From the NCBI RefSeq assembly GCF_964355755.1, contig NC_092677.1, forward strand, positions 5,957,001 through 6,021,000: a DNA stretch of 64,000 nucleotides, in the 5' to 3' direction. Position 1 is the stretch's first letter. Each line of letters begins with the position of its first letter. This DNA comes from Antedon mediterranea. Lineage: Eukaryota > Echinodermata > Crinoidea > Comatulida > Antedonidae. A program made the position numbers and the translations under genes. The notes beneath the pieces were generated by a model. That model worked only from the letters and a program-made list of their open reading frames with translations. It made no database searches and was not told the DNA's origin. This document shows, piece after piece, positions 28,101 through 36,990 of the stretch.

Positions 28101-28809
28101 CAAAACTTCGAAGTATTTATTACAGCGATAATCGTAAAAAATTCATTTAGCAAAAATGAATTAGGCCTTACTATAATTAATATTTATGCAACTTTAGCAA
28201 ATAAAGAGTAGAGGCATCTCTTGTACGTTTGCATGCGTCCGTGGAGAGGACTGATTACTCTGGAAAAAGTCAAGACTAGCAAAAGAGAGCAGCAAAAACT
28301 GAGAGAAAAATTAAGTGAAACTGCTGCTCTGCTACTTATCTAAAAACCTTGAAAGTTCTTTATGTATACATTTGTGTATATCTGGTTTTTTTTAATGAAT
28401 ATCTTATCATTCTTTAGGTTGAATGGTAAGGCTGGTGATAACGTGAATTTTGTGACATTCTTTGTGATGTTGTTGAATAAAGAATAATAATTTACAAAAA
28501 TTAATAACAGTGTTTGTCCTTTACTAAGATATTTTTGTTGCCGAAAAATATAGAATTTGTTTCTATTGAGTAGCTTTCAAGTGCCAGAAATAAAAAAATT
28601 ACCATATCCCTCATCTGTCGGCGCAAGCGCACTAGGCACGGATCTATTCTGTTGACAGATCCGTTTATAGTACGTGCCAGCTTGTGATTCGGCGTTCCAT
28701 ATAGTCACGTGATGATCTCGCAAACATTCCTGTTCATCTTGGCCTATTGTACCGCTGGTGGATCCGATCACAAGCTCCGTCTGTGTATATCGTCCAAGAA
28801 CTCGATGAA
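16042..28809 (-). CDS. Ig-like/fibronectin III cell-surface protein, probably GPI-anchored (gene span, 10 exons, 5' end not certain)
   Basis: Ten minus-strand exons bounded by AG and GT join without a frame break into 526 codons including the stop. Order: cysteine-containing N-terminal region; three Ig-like domains, each with the Cys...Trp...D.G.Y.C pattern; one FN3 domain split over two exons; a 15-residue stalk; a hydrophobic tail ending the protein. No cytoplasmic segment follows the tail, so GPI anchoring is the best reading; a tailless transmembrane protein is the alternative. Several N-glycosylation sequons (NAS, NLT, NRT, NIS, NTT) fit an extracellular protein. Nine exons begin in phase 1 (20250-20439 begins in phase 0), typical of shuffled extracellular modules. 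The layout (Ig, FN3, GPI) recalls contactin-like adhesion proteins, but it has too few domains to be contactin and no orthologue is recognised. A 5' exon with the signal peptide is missing from this span; candidates lie at 32759 and 55490. Exons and frame are seen; function in adhesion or recognition is inferred. Confidence 0.85.
16186..16341 (-). repeat. Segmental duplication, copy 1
   Basis: About 150 bp with close similarity to 19418-19556: shared blocks include CTCTTAGGCGTTTCCAAATG, AATGTGTCATGACAA and AGTTCGCTGCAATATCGCGT. Both lie in the last introns of the Ig/FN3 gene. The minus strand reads CHDTFIWKRLRV in both copies, so a decayed exon is possible. Confidence 0.75.
16870..17220 (+). 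repeat. Possible LINE 3' end with AAAT tail
   Basis: The stretch ends AATAAATAATAAATAAATAA, the sort of short tandem tail left by some LINEs, preceded by T-rich sequence. No reverse transcriptase motif is readable. Weak. Confidence 0.25.
18895..19068. mobile_element. MITE-like element, family B, partial copy
   Basis: Shares internal blocks with 26109-26463 (ATTGTCTGACAGACAATTT versus ATTGTCTTCCAGACAATTT; AATAACTATTATGTGACA) and ends CAGGGGAACAATAGG...ATATCTTTA. The left end is not recognisable. Confidence 0.65.
19418..19556 (-). repeat. Segmental duplication, copy 2
   Basis: Partner of 16186-16341. On the minus strand the frame NLIGCHDTFIWKRLRVFLD continues to PESYLCV. The other copy has an insertion in the middle, which shifts that frame. 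Confidence 0.75.
19748..19795 (-). CDS. Ig/FN3 gene exon: short membrane-proximal stalk
   Basis: A 48-nt exon, phase 1 at both ends (acceptor CGTTTTAG, donor G|GTAAGT, a near-perfect donor). It encodes DYVLQASVATPTQPK, a Thr/Pro/Ala-rich linker plausible between the FN3 domain and the anchor. It could be skipped without a frameshift, so it may be alternatively spliced. Support is the consensus splice sites and matching phase; there is no domain signature. Confidence 0.6.
19938..20103. mobile_element. MITE, family A (AGCTTGGTTCCCACTAG ends), copy 1
   Basis: 166 bp with inverted ends TTAAGCTTGGTTC and GAACCAAGCTTAA and subterminal ACGTAACGCAA/TTGCGTTACGT repeats. No coding capacity. Flanking TTAA could be the target duplication or part of the repeat. 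Lies in an intron of the Ig/FN3 gene. Confidence 0.88.
20250..20439 (-). CDS. Ig/FN3 gene exon: second half of the fibronectin III domain
   Basis: A 190-nt exon, phase 0 at its start and phase 1 at its end (acceptor CCAACAG, donor G|GTAACA). After a short Asn-rich loop it encodes FALRLQALRRQTWYKIFVTP and then a GDVGSITIQTPL strand, matching the E, F and G strands of FN3 (leucine before the L.p.t.Y.i.V.p motif and the closing QT). Between this exon and the previous one, on the opposite strand of the intron, lies a retroelement fragment. Confidence 0.87.
20788..20955 (+). pseudogene. C-terminal fragment of a Penelope-like/RT-GIY-YIG-type retroelement ORF
   Basis: The plus strand reads PDHTIVWNGLYSRGD, then NWKVKVIEKESLIERRKIKK, then AMHTE and a stop. 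The pattern HTI.W...kViekE....R.iKEAm is characteristic of the tail of Penelope-like and related GIY-YIG elements. Only about 55 codons remain. It is antisense within the intron that splits the FN3 domain of the Ig gene. Family assignment is from memory of the motif and is moderate. Confidence 0.5.
21266..21423 (-). CDS. Ig/FN3 gene exon: first half of the fibronectin III domain
   Basis: A 158-nt exon, phase 1 at its start and phase 0 at its end (acceptor TCTTTAAG, donor AAT|GTAAGT). It encodes RPKMPTILSGN, YHLRWKSNGHYVAHKYFIVR: strands A to C of an FN3 domain with the conserved Trp and a C-strand Tyr/Phe pattern. It lies exactly where an FN3 first half is needed, between Ig3 and the FN3 second half, and both phases fit. 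Confidence 0.85.
21836..21933 (-). CDS. Ig/FN3 gene exon: second half of Ig-like domain 3
   Basis: A 98-nt exon (acceptor TTTACAG, donor G|GTGAGC). It begins with one base that completes the Ser codon and ends in phase 1. It encodes LLVTISSKTDYGDYTCEITN, the E-F strands with the second disulphide cysteine, and SQGKTSRTYAI as the G strand. It is too short to stand out as an open frame alone; the splice phases and the Ig signature support it. Confidence 0.9.
22115..22260 (+). repeat. tRNA-derived SINE-like sequence
   Basis: A box B-like ATGTTCGAATCTC follows a weak box A (AATAGCTATGAAA). The downstream part (GATCCAGTAGGCATACATC) is non-coding. It lies in the intron between the two halves of Ig domain 3. 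Confidence 0.4.
22362..22527 (-). CDS. Ig/FN3 gene exon: first half of Ig-like domain 3
   Basis: A 166-nt exon (acceptor ACACCAG, donor AG|GTAGGC). It starts in phase 1 and ends in phase 2. It encodes KPEITSSS at the start, VGEQLAIFCKHTGNPRP with the B-strand Cys, and TTWYKDGVPI with the core Trp, typical of an I-set domain. One NTT sequon. A Ser codon is completed by the first base of the next exon. Confidence 0.92.
22617..22904 (-). CDS. Ig/FN3 gene exon: complete Ig-like domain 2
   Basis: A 288-nt exon, phase 1 at both ends (acceptor TTTAATAG, donor C|GTAAGT), encodes one whole Ig domain. APKITDIRV opens it, VFLTLSCETNGSPLPDVLW carries the B-strand Cys and core Trp, and NLTRKYDGVYTCKAWNEAG is a textbook F-strand motif. 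Sequons NIS, NAS, NLT, NRT and NIS make it heavily glycosylatable. Reading past the donor gives a longer open frame that is an artefact of the open intron. Confidence 0.93.
23659..23835 (-). CDS. Ig/FN3 gene exon: second half of Ig-like domain 1
   Basis: A 177-nt exon, phase 1 at both ends (acceptor TATGCAG, donor G|GTAACA). It contains NISMLTIKQMTTDYSGTYVC, the E-F strand signature with the conserved D.SGTYVC and the disulphide cysteine that pairs with the one in the preceding exon, followed by the G strand. One NIS sequon. It joins the next exon through a Val codon. Confidence 0.88.
24475..24609 (-). CDS. Ig/FN3 gene exon: first half of Ig-like domain 1
   Basis: A 135-nt exon, phase 1 at both ends, preceded by a long pyrimidine tract and CAG, with donor G|GTATGA. 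It encodes strands A to C of an Ig domain: PVITSEG at the start, SVTIEC with the B-strand cysteine, and FEWSR with the core tryptophan. Cys to Trp spacing is shorter than in most I-set domains. The second half of the domain is the next exon at 23659-23835. Confidence 0.85.
24610..28602 (-). other. Large intron of the Ig/FN3 gene
   Basis: About 4 kb with no additional exon found. It holds a family B MITE (26109-26463) and otherwise AT-rich unique DNA. Confidence 0.6.
26109..26463. mobile_element. MITE-like element, family B, copy 2
   Basis: Starts TAAAGATGTATTGTCCCTC and ends AGGGGGACAATATATCTTTA, inverted ends. About 355 bp, no ORF. Internal blocks match the copies at 18895 and 62600 (GAATAGGCCATTTTGCAGTT versus GAATAGGCCATCTCACAGTT). 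Confidence 0.85.
28603..28809 (-). CDS. Ig/FN3 gene exon: N-terminal cysteine-containing region
   Basis: This 207-nt exon is phase 1 at both ends, with acceptor ...TTCATTAG and donor G|GTAATT. It encodes 68 full codons with two cysteines about 25 residues apart (contexts QECLRD and YKRICQQ) and one NRS sequon. The stretch VTIWNAESQAGTYYKRIC resembles the E-F strands of an Ig V-like domain, but the usual upstream Cys/Trp half is not in this exon, so it may be a degenerate Ig domain or an unrelated N-terminal module. It splices in frame to the exon ending at 24475 through a shared Asp codon. It is less certain than the downstream exons because no family pattern is decisive. Confidence 0.65.
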
Positions 28810-29954
28810 CTAATGAATAACGTGTGAAATGAAAGAAAAAAAAAGAAACACATAAGTATGTACAGTAGTGAAAAAAGCATAAAGATTATGAATGAAAGAT
28901 GTAGTCCTCCCTTGTGACGGTTTCTACATATATCAGTCAAGAAACCTGTCAACGAGTAAAAGAATAAAAGTTGAAACACACGTGCTTTGAATAGAATGAT
29001 TGAATGCTTTCACCCTTGTGACGTCACGATCTCACAGTAAATAATCAAGACACTAATCAGAAATATATCATATACAATAACATATATATTTTTTTGGATT
29101 TAAACATCTTTGTAGTGATGGACAGATTGACATAAAATGTAATCCTAGGCTGAAAAGGGTATTTGGCTTTATATATGTATAAGTATAAGACGATTTATTA
29201 GAAATCCATCACACACGAACGATAAAAATACAGTAGTTGAAAATAAGATAGGGGTTTCAGAAAAATATAAAGAAAAATTATCATTAAAGTATATATACAA
29301 TCTATCTTCCTGTTAACGCAATTCCAAATTATTAACATTATATAACAACTATTCAAAAAAAGTTAAGTTAAACACATAATAATAGTTTTAATAGGCCTAC
29401 AATATGTCAATAGTAAATCAACATAATTAATAATATACTGTTATATTAATTGTACTAATATTGAAAATAATTATTATCATAAATAATTTGATAAAAGTGT
29501 TGCTTGCTTTTCAGTTACATTGCTCACATATGCAAATGCATGAAGGATTCATATTTTAAGATCTGTGGACTCCAAGTGAAGTCAAAAGAAAAATAATTTC
29601 CAAATTCAAAACGTCAGCCATTCTAATCTAATCTTTCGTGGCCTCATAATAAATTTATGGAACCACCGTACCATGACACTTTTGAAAAATATGTTTAGGG
29701 AACGGATGGGTTTTTCTATTAGCCATACTGAACACGTATGCATTTAAAATGCGCACGTGTCTAGAAAATCATATTGACCTTCGAAAAACTATCTATATTC
29801 GATTAGCGTGTCATAGCAATAACAGTTTATTTTATACGGGGCGCCGTATGACACACGGTCGCTATCTTACAAACAATAATAATTGTAATGACGAATACTG
29901 TACATTATTTCTTCTTTTATATTTCGTAAACATTGTTTTTCGATTGCGATAATA
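28810..29954. other. No gene recognised
   Basis: AT-rich DNA upstream of exon 28603-28809. A hydrophobic minus-strand frame starting at 28979 has no good donor and is not accepted as a leader. Confidence 0.45.
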
Positions 29955-30090
29955 TTGAATAGCTGTATTTTTATATCCAGTTTACGCCCCATATCTAGTA
30001 TTATTCAAGAGCTTTATTTTGTTAGTACAGTATTCAGTTTGCGCCCCATATCTAGTATACTTCAACAGCTTTATTTTTTATATCAAGTTG
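29955..30090 (+). repeat. Tandem duplication, unit about 57 bp
   Basis: Two copies of a unit with CGCCCCATATCTAGTAT and AGCTTTATTTT, and a partial third copy upstream (AATAGCTGTATTTTTATATC). It accounts for the repeated peptide in a 71-codon frame there. Confidence 0.85.
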
Positions 30091-32758
30091 TGCAAAATGA
30101 TTCTGCAATCAACGAGCGTTTGAAAATCAATTTTATGAAGTTGACCGATAAAGAAAAAACCCCAGCTTAGCATGTTTAAAGATGTGAATGTTCGACGATA
30201 CATTCGCGTCGTTTTCAATCTGGATATTTATAATTAAAGTTCATAGCGAACGTGTAGTAAAATGATATACACAGTATATACTTATTACATTAAACAATAC
30301 GTTTTATTTGATTGATAACGAATAGTTAATACTAATATTCATAATTATTTTTGTACGATATGTTATTTTAATGATGTCACACTTCACCGAGCTTTCTTTA
30401 TTTCTTTTTTTTTATCGCATCACACAACGAATAGCTTGCTAATTACAGGATAAACTATTTCATAATTTATCGTGCTTATAATCTTAAGTTTTATTTTAGG
30501 GTTAGGGCGAATGGAGTTATGAAACCGTGATGTTATACTAATACTTTTGAAGAGATGACGGGGTAAATTCTTTCCAAAAGACTCCCTCTGAAAATGTAAT
30601 GAAGACATGGACCTTGATAAAATGTGTGATGTGTTCATGTCAACGGTTTTCTAAAAACCAGTTCTTTCTTGGCTGAATGGTATACATTTCTGGAACTGTG
30701 CGCTCAAATAGAATCCTCTCAACCTTCTCCGGTGTTTTTTTAAAATAATCGATAGAGATTATTTACAGAGTTTAGTTATATTATAAGCGATATCAGGTCT
30801 TGCAATATATCATGTTTTGTATAAACAGTTACGCAGCGCACACCCCTAAAAAAGGGCATGTGTTACCTTTTCTTCATATTGTGTAGTTCTCCGTGTTTGA
30901 TGTTATAGTTTATTTAATTAATATAATTTTTCAATATTTTGGAAATATATTATTTTTCCAATTGTGGAAAACAGCCAGGCCTCTTTATTGAGGTAAAATA
31001 TTATTTTAAATTGTCACTCTATGCATATGCTTAAGCAGTGTATAACCTAATCTTTTACGCTGGCGTGTTACATTGGTATTACCTGGATTTTCTTGAGTTC
31101 AATAATACAGAACTTGCATAAACATTAATTATAAATAATCTTAGACTTACATATATATATAATAAATACTACTTCGATAAATTTCGATATAACATTTTAA
31201 TTACTATGTTTATTTTGATTGGCATTTATTTTTTATTCATCATTAAAATGCTAAACTGAAATGACCCATTTATATTATTTTTAATGTTTATTACGTCATT
31301 ACCGTATTGCATTCGTTATATGATATTAAGAATGATTAAAACCATCAATGTGATACCTATTATGTTTTTGTTTACTTATTGAACAATTTAATGATGTCAG
31401 ACCTAGGATATCATATCATACTAAAGTAATTCTTATCGTTATTATATATTGTAGTCTGCGCTGTAAACTTTGGTTAGCAGACTTGAGTAAAGATCAAGTT
31501 TGGCAAAACCAGTTTGCTAGTGTAGACCAATTAAAAACTATATGAGAAAGAAACTAGTTATGTCATGCGCCTTAATCTGTGCCAACCTTCAGAGATAATA
31601 ATATATGTAGGCCTATTTGATAATTTTTTTAAATTTTTTTTTAAATTTAAAAATAAAACCGGTGATTAGACTAGAGTAGTTATTAAATCACTCAAGCCAG
31701 TCTGGCATGGAAGCAGCAATTCATCAGGCGTTCCATAGTCTTAGATACAATTAAAAGCAATGAAGTGTGCAATCAAATGCTAGAAAACCTCACGTGATTC
31801 GTTAAAAGTTGAGCGCTAAACCTACAATTTTAACCTTTGAACTCGGAACATAATGTTAAGGTTAGTGATCAAGATCAATGGAGTCGTATCAATTATTCAC
31901 TCTTCTACATCGAATTATCTCTCTTGAATAAGCATCTATTTTGTCAGTAATGAAATTGATAAGCCTCCTGGGGGATTTTAGAAATTCTGAATGCCTGTTG
32001 TATTGAATTAATTAGCGCAAATACTTGGTGAATATACGAACTATGTGCTTCACTGATCCGAAGAATATCTTGTGTTTTATACTAGTAGATATAATATTTT
32101 GCTGTCGGCTTATAGTCCCCAGGGTCGGTCATATCGCAAGCTCGGAATGAATTATTTCACATAATTTGAAATTGCTTGTGTTTTGCTTTAGGAATTAAAA
32201 ATAAGGAAATGATATCACCTTTCTATTTGTCGTGTTTGTTTTTATATTGATAAACATGTGTACTTTAATTAAAAAACGTTTGAAATGTATTACTAATTAT
32301 ATTTAAATTATGCATTATCATTATTTAATCAAGTTAGTTTAACAAATGAAATGGCGACATATTTTTTAGAAAACGTAAAACTACTACTAACAAAAACGTC
32401 ATTTTAATGTATTCATTATTATTATTATTACATTTATTTACACAAGGCCCTGAATTTTACGTATTTTTTTATTTTTTTTTTATTACGGTATATTTGATTT
32501 GGCAGAAGTTTTGGAAATGTCCATTAGGGCGGCAGAGAAAAAAAAACATCATCATATATTCTTGAACGACATCACCTCTAGCGACTATAAACACTTTACA
32601 GTATCATGCTGTTAAAGGTAACAGGTCCAAAGATCACTGTATCTCCAGCTTACAAGAAAGTGTTGTCGACAGATATGATCTTATATCGTTTGGTATATTA
32701 ATTTATACCATTCAAAAATGCATAAGCATAATTAAACAGTAATGACCGTTATTCTTAC
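30091..32758. other. No gene recognised
   Basis: AT-rich sequence, no exon supported. If the 32759 exon belongs to the Ig gene this is intron. Confidence 0.5.
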
Positions 32759-32827
32759 CATGTTTTCTGTGTGGGTGCATAAGATCCCTTAACAATGAAC
32801 GCTTGCTGTTTAAAGGCATCCATTTTC
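32759..32827 (-). CDS. Candidate small exon, symmetric phase, possibly 5' part of the Ig/FN3 gene
   Basis: A 69-nt stretch with acceptor TTTTCTAG and donor G|GTAAGA. Being 23 codons long, it has the same phase at both ends. Read in phase 1 it is open (KWMPLNSKRSLLRDL...) and would fit between a phase-1 signal exon and the exon at 28603. Read in another frame it starts with ATG (MDAFKQQAFIVKG...). Neither frame shows a known domain. It may be a real exon of this gene, a first coding exon of another transcript, or chance. Confidence 0.35.
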
Positions 32828-33018
32828 CTAGAAAACAAACGAAAGATATGTTTTTAAATACCAGAAGGTTAGTTTCCAATGATCAGATTTTTCAAACGTG
32901 CTTAGTAAAAATCGACTTAACTTTAGACCTATTATTTTAAGTCATTGATTTTTTATCTTAAGTCAGTTTTATAAATAACCTAAGCAAATATTTAAACATA
33001 TTATTTTTGTATATCTTA

Positions 33019-33345
33019 GACAACGAGTTTGATAAGTAAAGCCTCAGTTTTCACTTATGCTCTCCTTAATGAGAACTTGTTTTTCACTTATGTATTTTTA
33101 AAGCTATTTTTCACCTAAGTCAAAATTGCTGATTGAAATGACACGTTTCAAAAACAGCCTGTGGCAAACAAGTTTGATATGTAAAACCTCAATTTTCACT
33201 TATGCATATAACCTATTTTTACTTAAGTAAGCACTTTACAATTTGGACATGTTGTTTTTCTATCTCAGAAAAGGAGTTTGATAAATAAAGCCTCAGTTTT
33301 CCACTTATGCCTCTTCTTTATGAGAACTAGTTTCACTTAAGCAAA
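33019..33345 (+). repeat. Three-copy diverged tandem repeat
   Basis: Three copies of GAGTTTGATAAGTAAAGCCT followed by CAGTTTTCACTTATGC, at about 33026, 33171 and 33270, with the block ATGAGAACTTGTTTTTCACT in two. Spacing varies from about 100 to 147 bp. Confidence 0.8.
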
Positions 33346-34434
33346 ACGGATTGATTTTTGAAGTGTTTTGATGAACATAGTTCTCAAATCCGGATATGAC
33401 TTGATTGTTGTATTGCGTGCTTTCCAAATCTATCATCCATGGAGTGCGACCACAGCGTCGAAAGTGTTGAAGTTGTACTATGTTCTACAGTCCTATGCAT
33501 CGAGTATGCCTAGAGTGTGATTGAATTTATTCACCTCGACCACATGAGATACGTATACGTATACCTACGGTATCTAACCTTTAACCTCTATCTAACTAAA
33601 CCTAATTTTGTGTGAATGTAGATCACTACCTACGGCTATTTAATACAACACTTGAAAATAAATTGCTAATAAATTCACTTTAGATAATTTGACAAGATAA
33701 GGACATTGCCTTAAAATAAATATACTTAATCATTATTATTAGGCACATGGACTTAGGTTTTTTCGTTCCGTAGAGTCATATGTTTTATAATTGTTTGTAC
33801 ACCATACTTTTGATTATAAAAACTGAAATTGTTGTCAGTTGAACATTGAATAATAAATGCTTTTTAATGTTTATTTAAAAACAACGCCCTCTATTGTTAA
33901 ACCTGAGAAAATTCCTTTCAAAATAATAGTATACTGTCACCTCATGAAATTATCTATCCGTTATATTTTATACAGCACACTTACTTTTCAAGGCAGACTA
34001 GACCAGGGCTTAAAACATTCGAGAAGGCAGTCTATTTTGTTACGGGGAGTAGACAAGGCTGTGTGACACTATGGGTTGATTTTCGCATGCGCAGTCATAA
34101 ACCGCCTAGCTTTGTGTCGTGATTTTCAGGTGCTTGTGTAACAATAATTAATCGCATAATTATAAATAAATTTAAATCTTGATGACGTAAGATTATTGAA
34201 TATCACAATCCTCAAATCAATATAAAGAAAAATAAAAAATCAAAATGAAAGTCAGTAGATAACATTATTATACATGCATGATCACAAACACAAACAAAAA
34301 TCACATTCTCTAATATGCTTTTCATAAGTAAAATTTGAAAAGATTCTTGATATTATTCACCACCAAAGCATCAATATTACTATCATAGGTAGATTTGATC
34401 CAGAAAAGGAATTACAAATTAAGATAAACACATA

Positions 34435-34685
34435 CAAAAAAGAGCAGAAAATATGAAACAGAAGGAAAAAGACGAAAGGAAATAGAGGAAAGGAAGAAGA
34501 GAAAAAAAGTTATAAAAAAGGAATTGAAATTAACAAAAAGAGAAAAAGTACAAAAAATTTTTGGAATAAGATTGGAAAAGAAGAAAAGAAAAGTAGACTA
34601 GGAGGTAAAATGAATAGGCTAAGTGGATAAAAGTAAAATAAGAAGGGGAGAAAAGAAAGGAAGAAAAAGAATTAAAGCTAAGATT
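34435..34685 (+). repeat. Purine-rich tract, about 250 bp
   Basis: Almost only A and G on the plus strand (runs such as GGAAAGGAAGAAGAGAAAAA), with scattered pyrimidines. Could form triplex-type structures or be a decayed GA/GAAA microsatellite. Confidence 0.7.
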
Positions 34686-35589
34686 AAGCTGTACAATCAT
34701 TCAAAATTGGTTATTCAATTTAAAGTTAAATTAAAGTAAATAAATAAAGCCCGGAAACTTCTTTGAGCAGTATAGACTTATCAATAAAGTAATACAAAAA
34801 AACATCATGAGCCCCCAGCTACCACATTGGCGTGTCTTTTTTGTTTTATTAATATACAAATTCGGCAAATGAAGAGTGTATTCAGATGGGCCTTGAAAAT
34901 TAACATTATTTTGAATTTAGTTCAAAATCGTACAATTTGGATTCAAAGGTTTATAATTTACACATGGTTTGCGCAAACCAAATATTATGTTAACTGCCAA
35001 CTTTATTCAGTGGTATTTTGCCTTTCGCTGAGATATGATTTGACGTATGACGCCATATAGCACTGCAGAACGCTTTACCAGAATCACAGCGAATAGCACA
35101 GTAAATAGAATTTAAACACATTTGAAAATTGTTAATTATCGATTATCGATTATCGTAAATCAAACTAAGTGGTTATTTAATTGAATAAATATTATAATAA
35201 CCGTTCTGGGACCGCATTTCAATATATTTACAGACTGTGAATTATCGATTATCGTCAAAAGTGGATTAATTTAATAAATATTTTAATAATATAACATGCT
35301 CGGGCTTAGGCCAATCTTCTTCAAGGAATTTAGGACATACACTTAGACTAGACTACTCTCTAGGCACCAACTCGGAGATGTAGAATAGACAATGTCACGG
35401 AGTACCTTCACTGAGAATGATTTCCACTTAAATGGAAACGTTCATACATGTGGACGAGTAGGCCTATACGTCGACTACTCGGTTTTTCAATTTGTGTGGA
35501 AATGAGATTAATAAGAATATTCCAGTTGAAATCAAATGATATAAACGGGTTAACTGTAATGTTAACGTGTGGCAACTTTTTTACTGGTA

Positions 35590-35776
35590 CGATAATTACT
35601 AGTTTTAATTGACATTCGGATGTCTAAGGATGGATAAGCAAGCCTGTGAGTTACAGCGATTTTAATTGCTTTTGCTTATCCTTGCCTCCTTAGATTTCCA
35701 CCTGTCTTGTTTTTGTTACCTATGTTTTTAATTTATTTCGATTTTAAAGGCTAAATAAAGAATGAATGAATGAATT
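35590..35776 (+). repeat. Probable LINE 3' end with GAAT tail
   Basis: The sequence GCTAAATAAAGAATGAATGA ends the block with tandem GAAT units, typical of a retroposon 3' terminus; the upstream TTGCTTATCCTTGCCTCC is non-coding. Family not determined. Confidence 0.4.
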
Positions 35777-36754
35777 TCCAGTTGATTCTTATTAGAGTCA
35801 ACATACCAGTTAAACGGGTTTCATTTGATTGGGTACTAAACAACTATCTACACAGAGTAACCACCACAATCACATAATCATTAATGGCATGTACCCGTAG
35901 GTTATAAAGTGCTGTAGGTGTTTCCAGTGAATTAAGTCCGCCTCCTCCTTGTACCAGTGGGAACTCCCACGTGATATATCAATCTCTAAATTTAACTTCG
36001 GCTCTAACGAACTTCCCATCAAATCCACATATGACCAGTAATACTGTAATTTGTAATTTACACTACAATATCTCTAAATTCCTTGCAATTTGAATTTATT
36101 TGAATTTATCTGAATTTTTTAATATAAATTATTGTTGGCACGTTATAATCTTCTATCCATCGTGACTGCTATTTGATTTTGAATATTCTGTTTCGTGTGC
36201 GACTGAAATACAATATCATTAAATAACTGAAGAAGATAAAAAAACGATCTTGTATCGAAACCCTAGGTACTCGCTGTATTACGGGATTCCCCAAGGTCTA
36301 CTATCAAATTGAGCATGATGAAACTTTTCTGAATATTTTGTAAACGTAATCTACTGTACAGAATATTAAAGGTGTCTAAGCGCCTCTACTTTGTTTTAAT
36401 AATAACCATTAACTGCGACTAGGAATACTGTGTATGCTATTATCATTCATTATTTTGTATACTATTGGTAAATTGTTTTATAAGCAGATATACCTATTGC
36501 GCTTATAAACTTATTTTTAAACAAATTGTTTTTGTAGAATGTTTACGTATTAACTTTTTGTTTAACTTGTGTTCAATGATTCAAGTTTTTTCTAAATTAT
36601 ATAATTGTTTAAATAATAAATCTCATCACCAGGCTTAGAGAGTGGTCCGAGTTTAAAGAGTCATGAGTTGCAACCCTAGCACTGGGTTGAACCATGGACC
36701 CCTGGATTGGAAGGCAAACTTTGTAACCATCAATCTACAGCTCACTACATTGTA

Positions 36755-36990
36755 ATCATCATCATAATCATTATCTTAGAAATAATCGGCATCATCAAAA
36801 TCATCGGAATCATCATTACAATATCGTTATCATATTCTTCCTAATCTTTTCATTTTTATCATTTTCACTATCTTATTCATTATCTTTATCGGTCTTCTCT
36901 ATCATAATTACTTTCAAAGTGATTCAGTCTCATCAACATTGTCATTAACAATTTCATCTCCTCCTCTTTCTAAATTAATACTATCATTGT
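36755..36990 (+). repeat. Imperfect ATC/ATT trinucleotide tract
   Basis: Decayed CAT/ATC microsatellite, the pyrimidine-rich equivalent of the GAT arrays at 4.95 and 6.9 kb. Confidence 0.75.

Noticed and set aside
28734-28979. Hydrophobic minus-strand frame MFQLLFFYSLTG as a leader for the Ig gene
   Set aside because: The only donor-like site is GTTTCT, a weak match, and the frame runs into low complexity; the 55490 leader is stronger.
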